Positions 23,480 through 31,245 of a stretch of DNA of 38,945 bases are shown piece by piece. Below the pieces are notes generated by a model, which was not told where the DNA came from, did not search any database, and saw only the letters and a program-made list of their open reading frames with translations. Source of the stretch: an uncultured Verrucomicrobia subdivision 3 bacterium. GTDB lineage: Bacteria; Verrucomicrobiota; Verrucomicrobiia; Limisphaerales; UBA11358. Location of the stretch: assembly GCA_903944085.1 (NCBI GenBank), contig CAJAQO010000274.1, forward strand, positions 1 to 38,945. The letters run 5' to 3'. Position 1 is the stretch's first letter, and each line of letters begins with the position of its first letter. Both the position numbers and the translations under genes were made by a program.

Positions 23480-25702
23480 ATGAGCAGCAAACCAAACAGC
23501 TCGGGAATTCCCGCCAAACGCCAGCGCCGGTCCGCGTCCGAACCGCGAGAATTCCACGACCAGGAACAACAGCGTCCCATGCTGGCTGAACTCTACCGCA
23601 AAGCTAAAGCCAGCCTGCGCCACCAAAAGCAGCATCAGCGGTCAAAGGCCGTTGCGCCACCAACGGCGGCCGATCCCCGGCGGCTGCTCCACGAATTGGA
23701 GGTTCACCAGATTGAGCTGGAATTGCAAAATGCCGAACTGCGCCAGGCCCGGGATGAGCTGGAAACGGCCTTGGAGAATTATACCGACCTCTACGATTTC
23801 GCGCCGGCGGGTTATTTTACCCTCACTTCAGCCGGCATCATCCGCCAAGTCAATCTCACGGGCGCCCAGCTCGTGGGCCTTGAGCGTTCACGTTTGGTGG
23901 GCCGGGCGTTTGGCCAGCTGGTATCGGCGGCGCAACGTCCCGATTTCAATTCGTTTTTCAAGCAGGTCCTTGCTGGTGAAGATAAACTCTCCCTTGATCT
24001 TGAATTGCCAAATAAAGCCGAACCGCTCCAGATCGTCCGCGTCCGGGCCAAACGTTCGCCCACCGGGCTGGATTGTCGCGTCGTGTTGGTGGATATCACC
24101 GGGCTAAAACGGGAAGAGGACAAAGTGCGGGTTTCGGAAATCCGTTACCGCCGGCTCTTTGAAACGGCGCACGACGGCGTCATCCTCCTCGACCCCGCCA
24201 CCCGCAAAATCACCGATGCCAATCCGTTCATGACGAAATTGCTGGGCTACACGCATGGCCAGTTTGTCGGCAAGGAACTCTTTGAAATCGGTCTGCTCAA
24301 AGATGAAACCGCCAGCCGGGAAATGTTTGAGAAACTGAAACGGAACCACGAGGTGCGCTACGAAGATCTGCCGCTGGAGACCGAAACCGGCCGGCATCAA
24401 GAGGTCGAAGTGGTGGCCAACCTTTATTCGGAGAGCCGCCACGCCGTCATCCAATGCAACATTCGCGACATCACGCAGCGCAAACTCGCGGAGCACGCGT
24501 TGCGGGCGAGTGAAGAACGCTATCGCATCTTGTTTGAACTGGGTCCGGTAGCCGTCTATTCGTGTGACGCTGCCGGCATGATTCAAAATTTCAATGCCCG
24601 CGCCGCCGAACTGTGGGGTCGCCGGCCAGTGCTCGGAGAAACCAACGCCCGCTATTGCGGCTCCTTCAAGCTGTTCCGTCCCGACGGCAGTGCCATGCGC
24701 CCCGCAGATTGTCCCATGGCGCAAGTGTTGAAAGGCAAAATATCCGAAGCGCGGGATCAAGAAGTGATTATCGAGCGGTCGGATGCTTCGCGGCTTAGTT
24801 GCGTCGTGAATATTCGTCCCTTGAAGAACCAGCATGGCAAAGTCACGGGCGCGATCAATTGCTTTTACGACATCACGGAACGCAAAGCGGTCGAGGAGGC
24901 CCAGCGCCGCCTCGAAGTGCTCGCGGCTTCGAATCAGAAATTGGCAGCCGAGATCGCCCGGCGGCAAGTCGTGGAGGCCTCGCTCAAACAAAGCCAGCAA
25001 CAGCAGACCCAGTTGTTGGCCGAGTCGCGGTTCATGCAGGAACAACTGCGGCATCTGTCCCGCCAGGTTTTACAGGCCCAGGAGGACGAGCGCAAACGCA
25101 TCAGCCGCGAGCTGCACGATGTCATCGCCCAGACTTTGACCGGCATCAACCTCCGCCTGGCCACCCTGAAAAAAGGCGCCGGACTCAACCCGAAAAATTT
25201 TGACCGCGACATCGAACGCACCCAAAAGCTGGTGGAAAATTCGGTGCATATCGTGCATGAATTCGCCCGCGAATTGCGCCCGGCGGTGTTGGATGATCTC
25301 GGACTGATTCCCGCGCTGCATGCGTTCTTGAAAAACTTCACCACGCAGACCGGCGTCCGCACGCATTTAACGGCCTTCGCCGGATTGGAAGCATTGGATG
25401 CGGCCCGGCGCACCATTCTTTACCGCGTGGCCCAGGAAGCGCTCACCAACGTGTCCCGGCATGCGCAAGCCAGTCGCGTGGAAGTGACCATCCAGAAACT
25501 GGCGGCGGGGATTTGCATGAAAATAAACGACAACGGCAAATCCTTCAGCGTGGAGCGTCTGTTGCAAGCCAAAGGCAGCCAGCGGCTCGGCCTGCTCGGC
25601 ATGCGGGAACGGCTGGAGATTGTCGGCGGTCGGTTCGCGATTGAATCGGCACCCAGTCTGGGCACCACCGTCACGGCGGAGATCCCATTTAACCAGCCGT
25701 GA
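23480..25702 (+). CDS. PAS-domain sensor histidine kinase (HisKA_3/NarL-type partner class)
   Basis: A 740-residue cytoplasmic sensor kinase without membrane segments. The basic N-terminus and a coiled coil (LLHELEVHQIELELQNAEL) lead into three PAS domains: about 105-210 (YDFAPAGYFTLTSAGII), 222-335 (RYRRLFETAHDGVILLD) and 345-465 (RYRILFELGPVAVYSCDAAG), each ending in a DIT-type motif. A coiled coil precedes the HisKA_3 dimerisation domain with His546 in ISRELHDVIAQ. The HATPase domain shows Asn657 (QEALTNVSRH), Asp684 (INDNGKS) and the GLLGMRERLEIVGGRF G-box. Kinases of this type phosphorylate LuxR-type response regulators, but none is encoded in the window. A small cggtt/aaccg hairpin lies just upstream of the ATG. 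Confidence 0.93.
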   Translation: MSSKPNSSGIPAKRQRRSASEPREFHDQEQQRPMLAELYRKAKASLRHQKQHQRSKAVAPPTAADPRRLLHELEVHQIELELQNAELRQARDELETALENYTDLYDFAPAGYFTLTSAGIIRQVNLTGAQLVGLERSRLVGRAFGQLVSAAQRPDFNSFFKQVLAGEDKLSLDLELPNKAEPLQIVRVRAKRSPTGLDCRVVLVDITGLKREEDKVRVSEIRYRRLFETAHDGVILLDPATRKITDANPFMTKLLGYTHGQFVGKELFEIGLLKDETASREMFEKLKRNHEVRYEDLPLETETGRHQEVEVVANLYSESRHAVIQCNIRDITQRKLAEHALRASEERYRILFELGPVAVYSCDAAGMIQNFNARAAELWGRRPVLGETNARYCGSFKLFRPDGSAMRPADCPMAQVLKGKISEARDQEVIIERSDASRLSCVVNIRPLKNQHGKVTGAINCFYDITERKAVEEAQRRLEVLAASNQKLAAEIARRQVVEASLKQSQQQQTQLLAESRFMQEQLRHLSRQVLQAQEDERKRISRELHDVIAQTLTGINLRLATLKKGAGLNPKNFDRDIERTQKLVENSVHIVHEFARELRPAVLDDLGLIPALHAFLKNFTTQTGVRTHLTAFAGLEALDAARRTILYRVAQEALTNVSRHAQASRVEVTIQKLAAGICMKINDNGKSFSVERLLQAKGSQRLGLLGMRERLEIVGGRFAIESAPSLGTTVTAEIPFNQP

Positions 25703-25758
25703 TAGCGCAGTGGCTGGCAGCTAAAAACCAAAACGGGGATCTTGCTGGATCGGAAGCT

Positions 25759-26277
25759 TCAATTCGCCGATGGATCGTTTGCCTCGCTGCCATGATTTTC
25801 GTGCCACTGATTTTTGGCATCCTCCAAAACGATGATTTGCGCCGGCGTCAGCAGCGGCTTGATTTGTTTGACGGCCGCATCGCGGTAGGGCTGAAGGCCG
25901 GCCCAGACCTGCTGCAACTGCCGGCGCGCGGATTCGATTCTTCCCGTGTCCTTTGATTCGCGCGCCTGCCGGTTCACATCCAGGGCCGCATCAATGCGGG
26001 GTTGATTGGCAGTTTGGTATTGCTCGCTCGTGTTGAAGAAGTCGTCTTCTATGGGCTTAAGTTCGCTGCGTTGCTCTGCCGTAAGCCGCAGCTTTTCCTT
26101 GAGGCCGGGCGGCAAAAGGGCGCGTTCTCCCAGCAACCGGTCGGTTTCCAAGGCCACCTGATATTTCACCGTCTGATTAAGCGGAAGGGCATTGGTGCTG
26201 GCATTTTGCGCCCGCAAAACGGGTGCGCCCAGCAGCAGCGAACTGCTAATGGCAAGCAAGGCAAGTTTGGTTTTCAT
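25759..26277 (-). CDS. Exported Spy/CpxP-like (LTXXQ) protein
   Basis: A 172-residue secreted helical protein. The ATG at 26277 opens a signal peptide (MKTKLALLAISSSLLLGAP, cleavage near VLRA-Q); the frame extends 27 residues further but without a plausible signal. Two LTxxQ motifs, LTAEQRSELKP and LTPAQIIVLEDAK, and long charged helices between them are typical of Spy/CpxP-type periplasmic proteins, which act as chaperones or stress sensors. Its distance from canonical Spy makes the exact role uncertain. It lies convergent with the histidine kinase gene and downstream of the glycine-zipper gene. Confidence 0.7.
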   Translation of the reverse strand: MKTKLALLAISSSLLLGAPVLRAQNASTNALPLNQTVKYQVALETDRLLGERALLPPGLKEKLRLTAEQRSELKPIEDDFFNTSEQYQTANQPRIDAALDVNRQARESKDTGRIESARRQLQQVWAGLQPYRDAAVKQIKPLLTPAQIIVLEDAKNQWHENHGSEANDPSAN

Positions 26278-26356
26278 AGATCTGCCACTTCGTTGCGAAA
26301 GCGCTCCGGAAGCATTTTCATGCTGGCTTCTTTTTATTGGTTGATGGTTTTGAATC

Positions 26357-26386
26357 ACCTGCGGCAGCGTTGCCGCCGCCGCAGGT
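26357..26386. terminator. 9-bp hairpin between the glycine-zipper and Spy-like genes
   Basis: acctgcggc (26357-26365) and gccgcaggt (26378-26386) form a perfect 9-bp stem with a 12-base GC-rich loop, just past the stop of the glycine-zipper gene on the minus strand. There is no T-run, so it may be a 3'-end or processing structure rather than an intrinsic terminator. Confidence 0.4.
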
Positions 26387-26399
26387 ATTGTTTTCGCAA

Positions 26400-26987
26400 T
26401 CAGAGGCGGGCATGGCTGTAAGCCGTCTCGGTTTGCCGCGCCGGGCGGGCGGCAGGCTTGCTCTTTTTGGGGGTGGCAGCCTCACCGGTGGTGCAGATGT
26501 CCTGCGCGCCGGCTTGGGTGAAGATTTCCTTGGCCCGCGTGATTTCCGCTGAATTATCCGTGTGGACGGAGATGAGGATATTACCTTCCTTGATCTTGCC
26601 TTCATAACGCTTGGCCTCAATTTCAGGGATGCCCAAGCCGATCAACCCGCCAGCTATGCCACCAATGGCAGCACCGATGGCCACACCGCTTAACGCGGCG
26701 ACAATCGGTCCCGCCGCAATGAACGGCCCGACGCCGGGAATGGCCAGGGCGCCGATGCCCGCGATCCAGCCCAAGGCGCCAACGACGACTCCGCCGGTGG
26801 CCGCGCCGGTGACGGCACCTTCCGGAGCTTTGGTATGCTTCTCATGCGCGAAGTCATGACTGGTGCCTTTATCGGCGAACAGCGCCGAGATGGCATTATT
26901 CGAGAAGTTCGCGTTCTTGAGCTGCTCAACAATTTGATCAGCCTGAGTGCGCGAGGTGGCGATGCAGAATACAGATTTCTTTGACAT
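26400..26987 (-). CDS. Glycine-zipper stress protein (YflT/DUF3341-like)
   Basis: A 195-residue protein starting MSKKSVFCIATSRTQADQIV, an alpha/beta ferredoxin-like half as in YflT-type general stress proteins, whose second half (EGNILISVHTDNSAEITRAKEIFTQAGAQ) closes the fold. Between them, residues about 60-130 form a glycine-zipper double membrane hairpin (GAATGGVVVGALGWIAGIGA ... GAAIGGIAGGLIGLGIP). A basic tail ends the protein. The ATG at 26987 is chosen; the upstream 47-residue extension overlaps the PRC/BON region and is not supported. Such proteins usually occur with general-stress genes, in keeping with the neighbours. Function unknown. Confidence 0.75.
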   Translation of the reverse strand: MSKKSVFCIATSRTQADQIVEQLKNANFSNNAISALFADKGTSHDFAHEKHTKAPEGAVTGAATGGVVVGALGWIAGIGALAIPGVGPFIAAGPIVAALSGVAIGAAIGGIAGGLIGLGIPEIEAKRYEGKIKEGNILISVHTDNSAEITRAKEIFTQAGAQDICTTGEAATPKKSKPAARPARQTETAYSHARL

Positions 26988-27030
26988 ATATTTATTCTTT
27001 CGTTTTGTTTGTTTGTTTCGTTGACCAAAT

Positions 27031-28434
27031 TTAGTTGCTGCTGGGTGTGGTTGCCACGTCCAGTTGGTTGTCCACATTGCCCGCGCTCGCGATCCGATCC
27101 GCGATGGCAGCAATCCGATCTTTTTCATCCGCCGTATTCACCGGCCCGCGGAGGGTGACATGGCCATTGAGCGTGATGATTTTCACGTTCTTGGCATTCG
27201 TGGTCATGCCAGCATCCGCCATGATTTCTTGGCGAATCTGCGCCGTCGTATCCACATCGGCCTGGCTATTGCCTTGATCCAGCGGCGTCAGCGTCCGACT
27301 GTCGCGGTCACGAACATTTAGCCGGGTATTATCCACGCTGTTCGTGGCGTCGGTGGTGAAATAAGGTTCAACATTATAAGCGCGATAAACGCCACCGACA
27401 TAATCGGGTTGATTGAGGTCGGGCCATTCGCTGGCCCGGAAATGCGGTGAACTGGCCAGACTCTCCTTGGAGGCATCCAGTTGCAGCGCGTCATGTTGCG
27501 CATCAAACCGCAGCGCGGTCGGCGGCACGGCGCTCAACTCGTTGTCCATGCCCATAAAACCACCCGAGGAGACGATCACCGCCACAATTCGGCCCGCCGC
27601 GAGATTAACGGTGAAATTCTCCACTTTGCCGAGATTCTCACCCTGCAAATTCTTCACCGAAGTGCCGATAAGTTTGCTGGCTTTCTGAACATACCCCAGC
27701 TTGGCCCAAGCAGATCTAGAGCCGTTGAGATCCGAAGAGTAATTGTGGTTCCAAGTTCCATCCGGGTTGCGCGTTGCCGTCTCGGTCTCGAAGTTGGTTC
27801 CCCGCCAGGTTTTGGCAATTTCAGCATTATGCGCGACGTCCATAGGCCGGGCTGCGGCCGTATTGATGGTCCCATCCATATTGCGGGGCAGTGTGCTGGC
27901 GAAAGTCCCGTCCCGGTTGGTCATTGAATATCCATTTTGGCCGGCTGTGAAATAAGGTTGTTCCCCATAATAACCATAAACTTCAGTGACCCGGTTAGAC
28001 TGCGTGCATTCTTCCCATTTTGCAGTGTCAAAGCGGGGTGCGGCATTGAACTTCTCCTTGCTGGAGTTTAATTGCAGGATTTTTAACTCGGCATCTTGAT
28101 GCAATGCGCCGGGCGGCACCGCCGTGAGCGTGGTGCCCATGCCTAGAAATCCGCCGCTGGAAATAATCACCTGAACGATGCGGCCGGATTCCACATCCAC
28201 CGCGAGATCGGACACTTTGCCGAGTTTTTCATCCTGATAGTTATTCACCGTCATCCCGATGACGTCGCTGGCTTTGGCCGCACCGCTCAATCGTTCTGAG
28301 CTGGTTTGGATCAAGCTTTGCTGGATGTAATTGGTTTGGCCGATTGGCTGCGTGAGCGATTCCTGCCCCAGCGCGGCTAACGCCAGAAGCGATACCGCCG
28401 ACACATTCGTAATCATTTTAAGTTTTTGTTTCAT
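27031..28434 (-). CDS. Exported protein with two PRC-barrel domains and a C-terminal BON domain
   Basis: A 467-residue secreted protein. From the ATG at 28434: signal peptide (MKQKLKMITNVSAVSLLALAALG), PRC barrel 1 (SDVIGMTVNNYQDEKLGKVSDLAVD ... GRIVQVIISSGGFLGMG), PRC barrel 2 (SKLIGTSVKNLQGENLGKVENFTV ... GRIVAVIVSSGGFMGMD), and a BON domain (TAQIRQEIMADAGMTTNAKNVKIITLNGHVTLRGPV ... ASAGNVDNQLDV). The two PRC halves repeat the same GRIVxVIxSSGGFxGM motif, so they arose by duplication. PRC/BON proteins are linked to envelope stress and membrane stability. The glycine-zipper gene follows 43 bases downstream in the same direction and is probably co-transcribed. Confidence 0.88.
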   Translation of the reverse strand: MKQKLKMITNVSAVSLLALAALGQESLTQPIGQTNYIQQSLIQTSSERLSGAAKASDVIGMTVNNYQDEKLGKVSDLAVDVESGRIVQVIISSGGFLGMGTTLTAVPPGALHQDAELKILQLNSSKEKFNAAPRFDTAKWEECTQSNRVTEVYGYYGEQPYFTAGQNGYSMTNRDGTFASTLPRNMDGTINTAAARPMDVAHNAEIAKTWRGTNFETETATRNPDGTWNHNYSSDLNGSRSAWAKLGYVQKASKLIGTSVKNLQGENLGKVENFTVNLAAGRIVAVIVSSGGFMGMDNELSAVPPTALRFDAQHDALQLDASKESLASSPHFRASEWPDLNQPDYVGGVYRAYNVEPYFTTDATNSVDNTRLNVRDRDSRTLTPLDQGNSQADVDTTAQIRQEIMADAGMTTNAKNVKIITLNGHVTLRGPVNTADEKDRIAAIADRIASAGNVDNQLDVATTPSSN

Positions 28435-28813
28435 GTTTTCGTTTTTGTTTAAAGCAAAGGGTGTTTCCCTTGTCATAGCTTTCACATTAGGCGGTGCAAC
28501 AATGGAGGGCTATGGGGTGTTACCCGACTGGAACAATTAATGCCGCTAATCGGCTCTGTCGTCGGCCGGCTTGGGCTGACATTTTTAAAACTGCTCATGG
28601 CCCATGTATTCCCCGGCTCCGGCGTTGCTTCAAAATCGAAAAGCGGCTCACGCAGCAACCGCTAGGAACTTCCCAGTCGCGGTCATTTCATTTAAGACGT
28701 AATGATAAACACGCCGATGAACTCCAAACGAAATATGCACCGCGCCAAACCGGCCTTGGGCCGTTTTCGCGAATTAAAATTCAAGTCCCGCCGGCAACGG
28801 TCGTAAGGAAGCG
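28435..28813. promoter_or_regulatory. Divergent control region between PRC/BON and HtrA-like genes
   Basis: A 379-base region without a supported gene. A clear Shine-Dalgarno aaggaag (28807-28813 area) precedes the HtrA-like ATG at 28814. GGAACTT at 28665-28671 followed 16 bases later by tcattt resembles an ECF/sigma-E-type promoter for the protease; this is tentative. Upstream of PRC/BON, on the minus strand, no strong sigma-70 promoter was identified. Confidence 0.35.
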
Positions 28814-29668
28814 ATGAACGTAAATTTACAGCGGGCTTTCGGGCTGGTCTTAGGTTTGACCTTCGTGGTCGTTCCGATTGGATTGCGGGCGGCCTTAACG
28901 CCCGAAAAGTTATACCAGAAGGTTTTGCCCTCGGTGATGACGTTGGAAGTCGAAAACCAAAAAGGGGAACGATTCGTTGGCAGCGCCGTGCTCGCACTGG
29001 CAGACAACGCGGCGGTGACGACCTGGCATGTCGTCGCCGATGCACGTTCGGTTTGGGCTGTCTTCGCTGATGGACAGCGTGTAAAAGTGGCCGGGTGCTT
29101 TGACCATGACAGCGGGCATGATCTGGCGCTGCTGAAGTTGGAAAAACTAATGCCCCATCGACGGGCGACCCTAGGTCGTGAAATGCAACCCGTGGCCGCC
29201 CGGGCTTATGTCATCGGCGCACCAAAAGGCTATGATTTTAGCATCAGCGATGGATTGATCAGCCAGATTCGGAGCATGGACGGGTTTTTGCAATATCAAC
29301 TGTCTTGCCCCATCTCGCCGGGAAATAGTGGCAGCCCGATTCTTAACCAACGCGGTGAAGTCATCGCCGTTGCCGCCTGGACGAAGGCCGACGCGCAAAA
29401 CGTCAGCTTCGCCATTCCCGCGCAACAATTCAGCCGGCTCAGTATTTCCAAGCCGCTGATGACTTGGGAGCAACTGGCGACCATCGCCTCTCCGATCCAG
29501 TCCGCCACGTTGACCAGTTCGCATCAACGCATCGTCCAAGTTTCAGATGCTGCTGCGGGAGATTATTCTGCCTTTATGAAACGGCTGAATGAATCCAGTG
29601 GCAAATCGGTGAAGGTCACTTTTCAGGAAGCAGGACGAACCAACATTTATTCGTTCATCGTCAAGTAA
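28814..29668 (+). CDS. Exported HtrA-like trypsin-fold serine protease (no PDZ domain)
   Basis: A 284-residue chymotrypsin-fold protease of the S1C/HtrA type. A signal peptide (LQRAFGLVLGLTFVVVPIG ... A) is followed by the catalytic triad His72 (VTTWHVVAD), Asp103 (SGHDLALLKLE) and Ser172 (ISPGNSGSPILNQ). The C-terminal 80 residues do not show a PDZ domain, so it is shorter than DegP/DegQ. It likely degrades damaged envelope proteins. The start is supported by a good ribosome site. It is divergent from the PRC/BON gene and convergent with the RND outer-membrane gene, with a 110-base gap in which I see no terminator. Confidence 0.9.
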   Translation: MNVNLQRAFGLVLGLTFVVVPIGLRAALTPEKLYQKVLPSVMTLEVENQKGERFVGSAVLALADNAAVTTWHVVADARSVWAVFADGQRVKVAGCFDHDSGHDLALLKLEKLMPHRRATLGREMQPVAARAYVIGAPKGYDFSISDGLISQIRSMDGFLQYQLSCPISPGNSGSPILNQRGEVIAVAAWTKADAQNVSFAIPAQQFSRLSISKPLMTWEQLATIASPIQSATLTSSHQRIVQVSDAAAGDYSAFMKRLNESSGKSVKVTFQEAGRTNIYSFIVK

Positions 29669-29778
29669 TGGACGCTTATCGGCAAAGCCTGGCGCGCACG
29701 GGTTGCCTTGTAATTTCCGCCACCATAGCCACCTTCGCCACTTTTTGAATATTCAGCTGCAAACAGATTGGGGCACCA

Positions 29779-31245
29779 TCACGGGCTGGTTCGATGAGCG
29801 GTTGGCATTTCCCAGCCGCCGCCCAGCGCGCGGTAAAGTTGCACGACGGCGAGCAGTTGGTTGAGTTGAAACTGCACCAGTGAATTTTCCGCCGGGAAAA
29901 GCAATTGCTGCTCCTGCAAAACTTCGTAGTAATCTGCGTTGCCCAGGCGATAGCGCTCCATCGCAATTTTCACGGCTGCCTGATAAGCGGTCACCGCATG
30001 ACTTTCAAGCACGCGGGCGGCGGCTGATTTTTCACGCGAAATCAGCGAATCAGAAATTTCAAGAAACGCATTCAGCACGGCGGCCTGGTATTGCAGGGCA
30101 AATTGTTCGCGCGCGGCGCGGGCTTGGGCATATTGCGCGCGAAGCTGGCCGCCGTGGAAAATCGGGCCGGTCAAACCGGCGGCAATGCCCCAGGCAATCG
30201 CGCCGCCGGAAGTGAACGCCGCCAGTTCGGGACTGACGCCGCCGAACAATGCCGTGAGGTTGAGCTGCGGGAAAAAATCGGCTTTCGCCGCGCCGACTTG
30301 CGCGTTGGCGGAACGCAATTGCTGCTCGGCTTCGCGAATGTCGGGACGCCGTTCCAGCAGCGCGGATGGCAGGCCGGCGGGGATTTCCGGCGGCGTTTCG
30401 TTGTCGAGTGAAAGACTGCCGCGCACGATGGCTCCGGGGTTTTGGCCGAGCAAAACGCTCAACTGATTTTCCTGCAAGGCGATTTGCTGTTCGAGTCCGG
30501 GAATCGTCGCGGCGGCGGAATCCATCAGCGCTTCGGCAGACGACGTTTCCAATTTTGACGCGACGCCGCCTTGCAATCGCTGGTTGAAAATCTTCAGGCT
30601 CCGGCCGAAGGAATTGGTGCTTTGACGCGCAATCTCAAGCTGATTGTCCAGCGCCAGCAATTGAAAATAATCCTGCGCGATTTGGGCGATGAGCGAAATC
30701 GTCACGTCGCGCCGGGCTTCTTCGCTCGCCAAAAATTGCGCGCGGGCGGATTCGTTCAGCCGGCGGATGCGGCCCCACAAATCAATTTCCCACGAGGCGT
30801 TTGCGTCGGCGGCAAACACGCTGCCGCTCGTTCCAGTCGGCGACGGTCCATTGTTGGCGATATTTTTCCCTCCGCCCGCGGTGACGGCATAGTTAAGCTG
30901 CGGGAAAAATCCCGCGCGCGCCTGCGCGGCGAGGGCGCGCGCCTGTTCGACGCGCGTGACGGCGATCCGCAAATCGTAATTGTTCGTCAGCGCGATGCAA
31001 ATCAGGCTTTCCAGCGCGTCGTCATGAAACACCTGCCACCAAGGAAGACTGGCAAACGAGTTTGTGGAAATGTCGGTTTCGCCGCGAAACGCTGCCGGCG
31101 CATTGACAGGCGGACGTTTGTAATTGGGTCCGACTGCACAACCAATGAAAGTCAAAAGTCCAATGCCCAAAGTCCAATGTCCAAAGGTCCGCGCATTGAG
31201 CAGACTTTGGACTTTGGACATGAGGCTTTGGACTAATTTGTTCAT
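29779..31245 (-). CDS. RND efflux outer-membrane lipoprotein (OprM/NodT family)
   Basis: A 488-residue TolC-like outer-membrane channel with two OEP repeats. The lipobox TFIGC follows the signal region, then the family start AVGPNYKRPPV. Further hallmarks: LPWWQVFHDDALESLI, ANASWEIDLWGRIRRLNESARA and, in the second half, LPSALLERRPDIREAEQQLRSANAQVGAAKADFFPQL. It completes the three-part pump. Its ATG overlaps the RND transporter stop by 4 bases (31242-31245). The first 30 residues are largely encoded by a word repeat (31151-31233), so its signal sequence appears to have been built from repeat DNA. Confidence 0.93.
   Translation of the reverse strand: MNKLVQSLMSKVQSLLNARTFGHWTLGIGLLTFIGCAVGPNYKRPPVNAPAAFRGETDISTNSFASLPWWQVFHDDALESLICIALTNNYDLRIAVTRVEQARALAAQARAGFFPQLNYAVTAGGGKNIANNGPSPTGTSGSVFAADANASWEIDLWGRIRRLNESARAQFLASEEARRDVTISLIAQIAQDYFQLLALDNQLEIARQSTNSFGRSLKIFNQRLQGGVASKLETSSAEALMDSAAATIPGLEQQIALQENQLSVLLGQNPGAIVRGSLSLDNETPPEIPAGLPSALLERRPDIREAEQQLRSANAQVGAAKADFFPQLNLTALFGGVSPELAAFTSGGAIAWGIAAGLTGPIFHGGQLRAQYAQARAAREQFALQYQAAVLNAFLEISDSLISREKSAAARVLESHAVTAYQAAVKIAMERYRLGNADYYEVLQEQQLLFPAENSLVQFQLNQLLAVVQLYRALGGGWEMPTAHRTSP
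31151..31233. repeat. gtccaaag/ctttggac word repeat in the OMF signal region
   Basis: Tandem and inverted copies of the word agtccaaa/tttggact: 31151-31190 (gtcaaaagtccaatgcccaaagtcc...) and 31203-31233 (gactttggactttggac...). The two blocks are partly complementary. The repeat encodes VQSLMSKVQSLL and RTFGHWTLGIGLLTF at the start of the outer-membrane protein. Confidence 0.75.
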
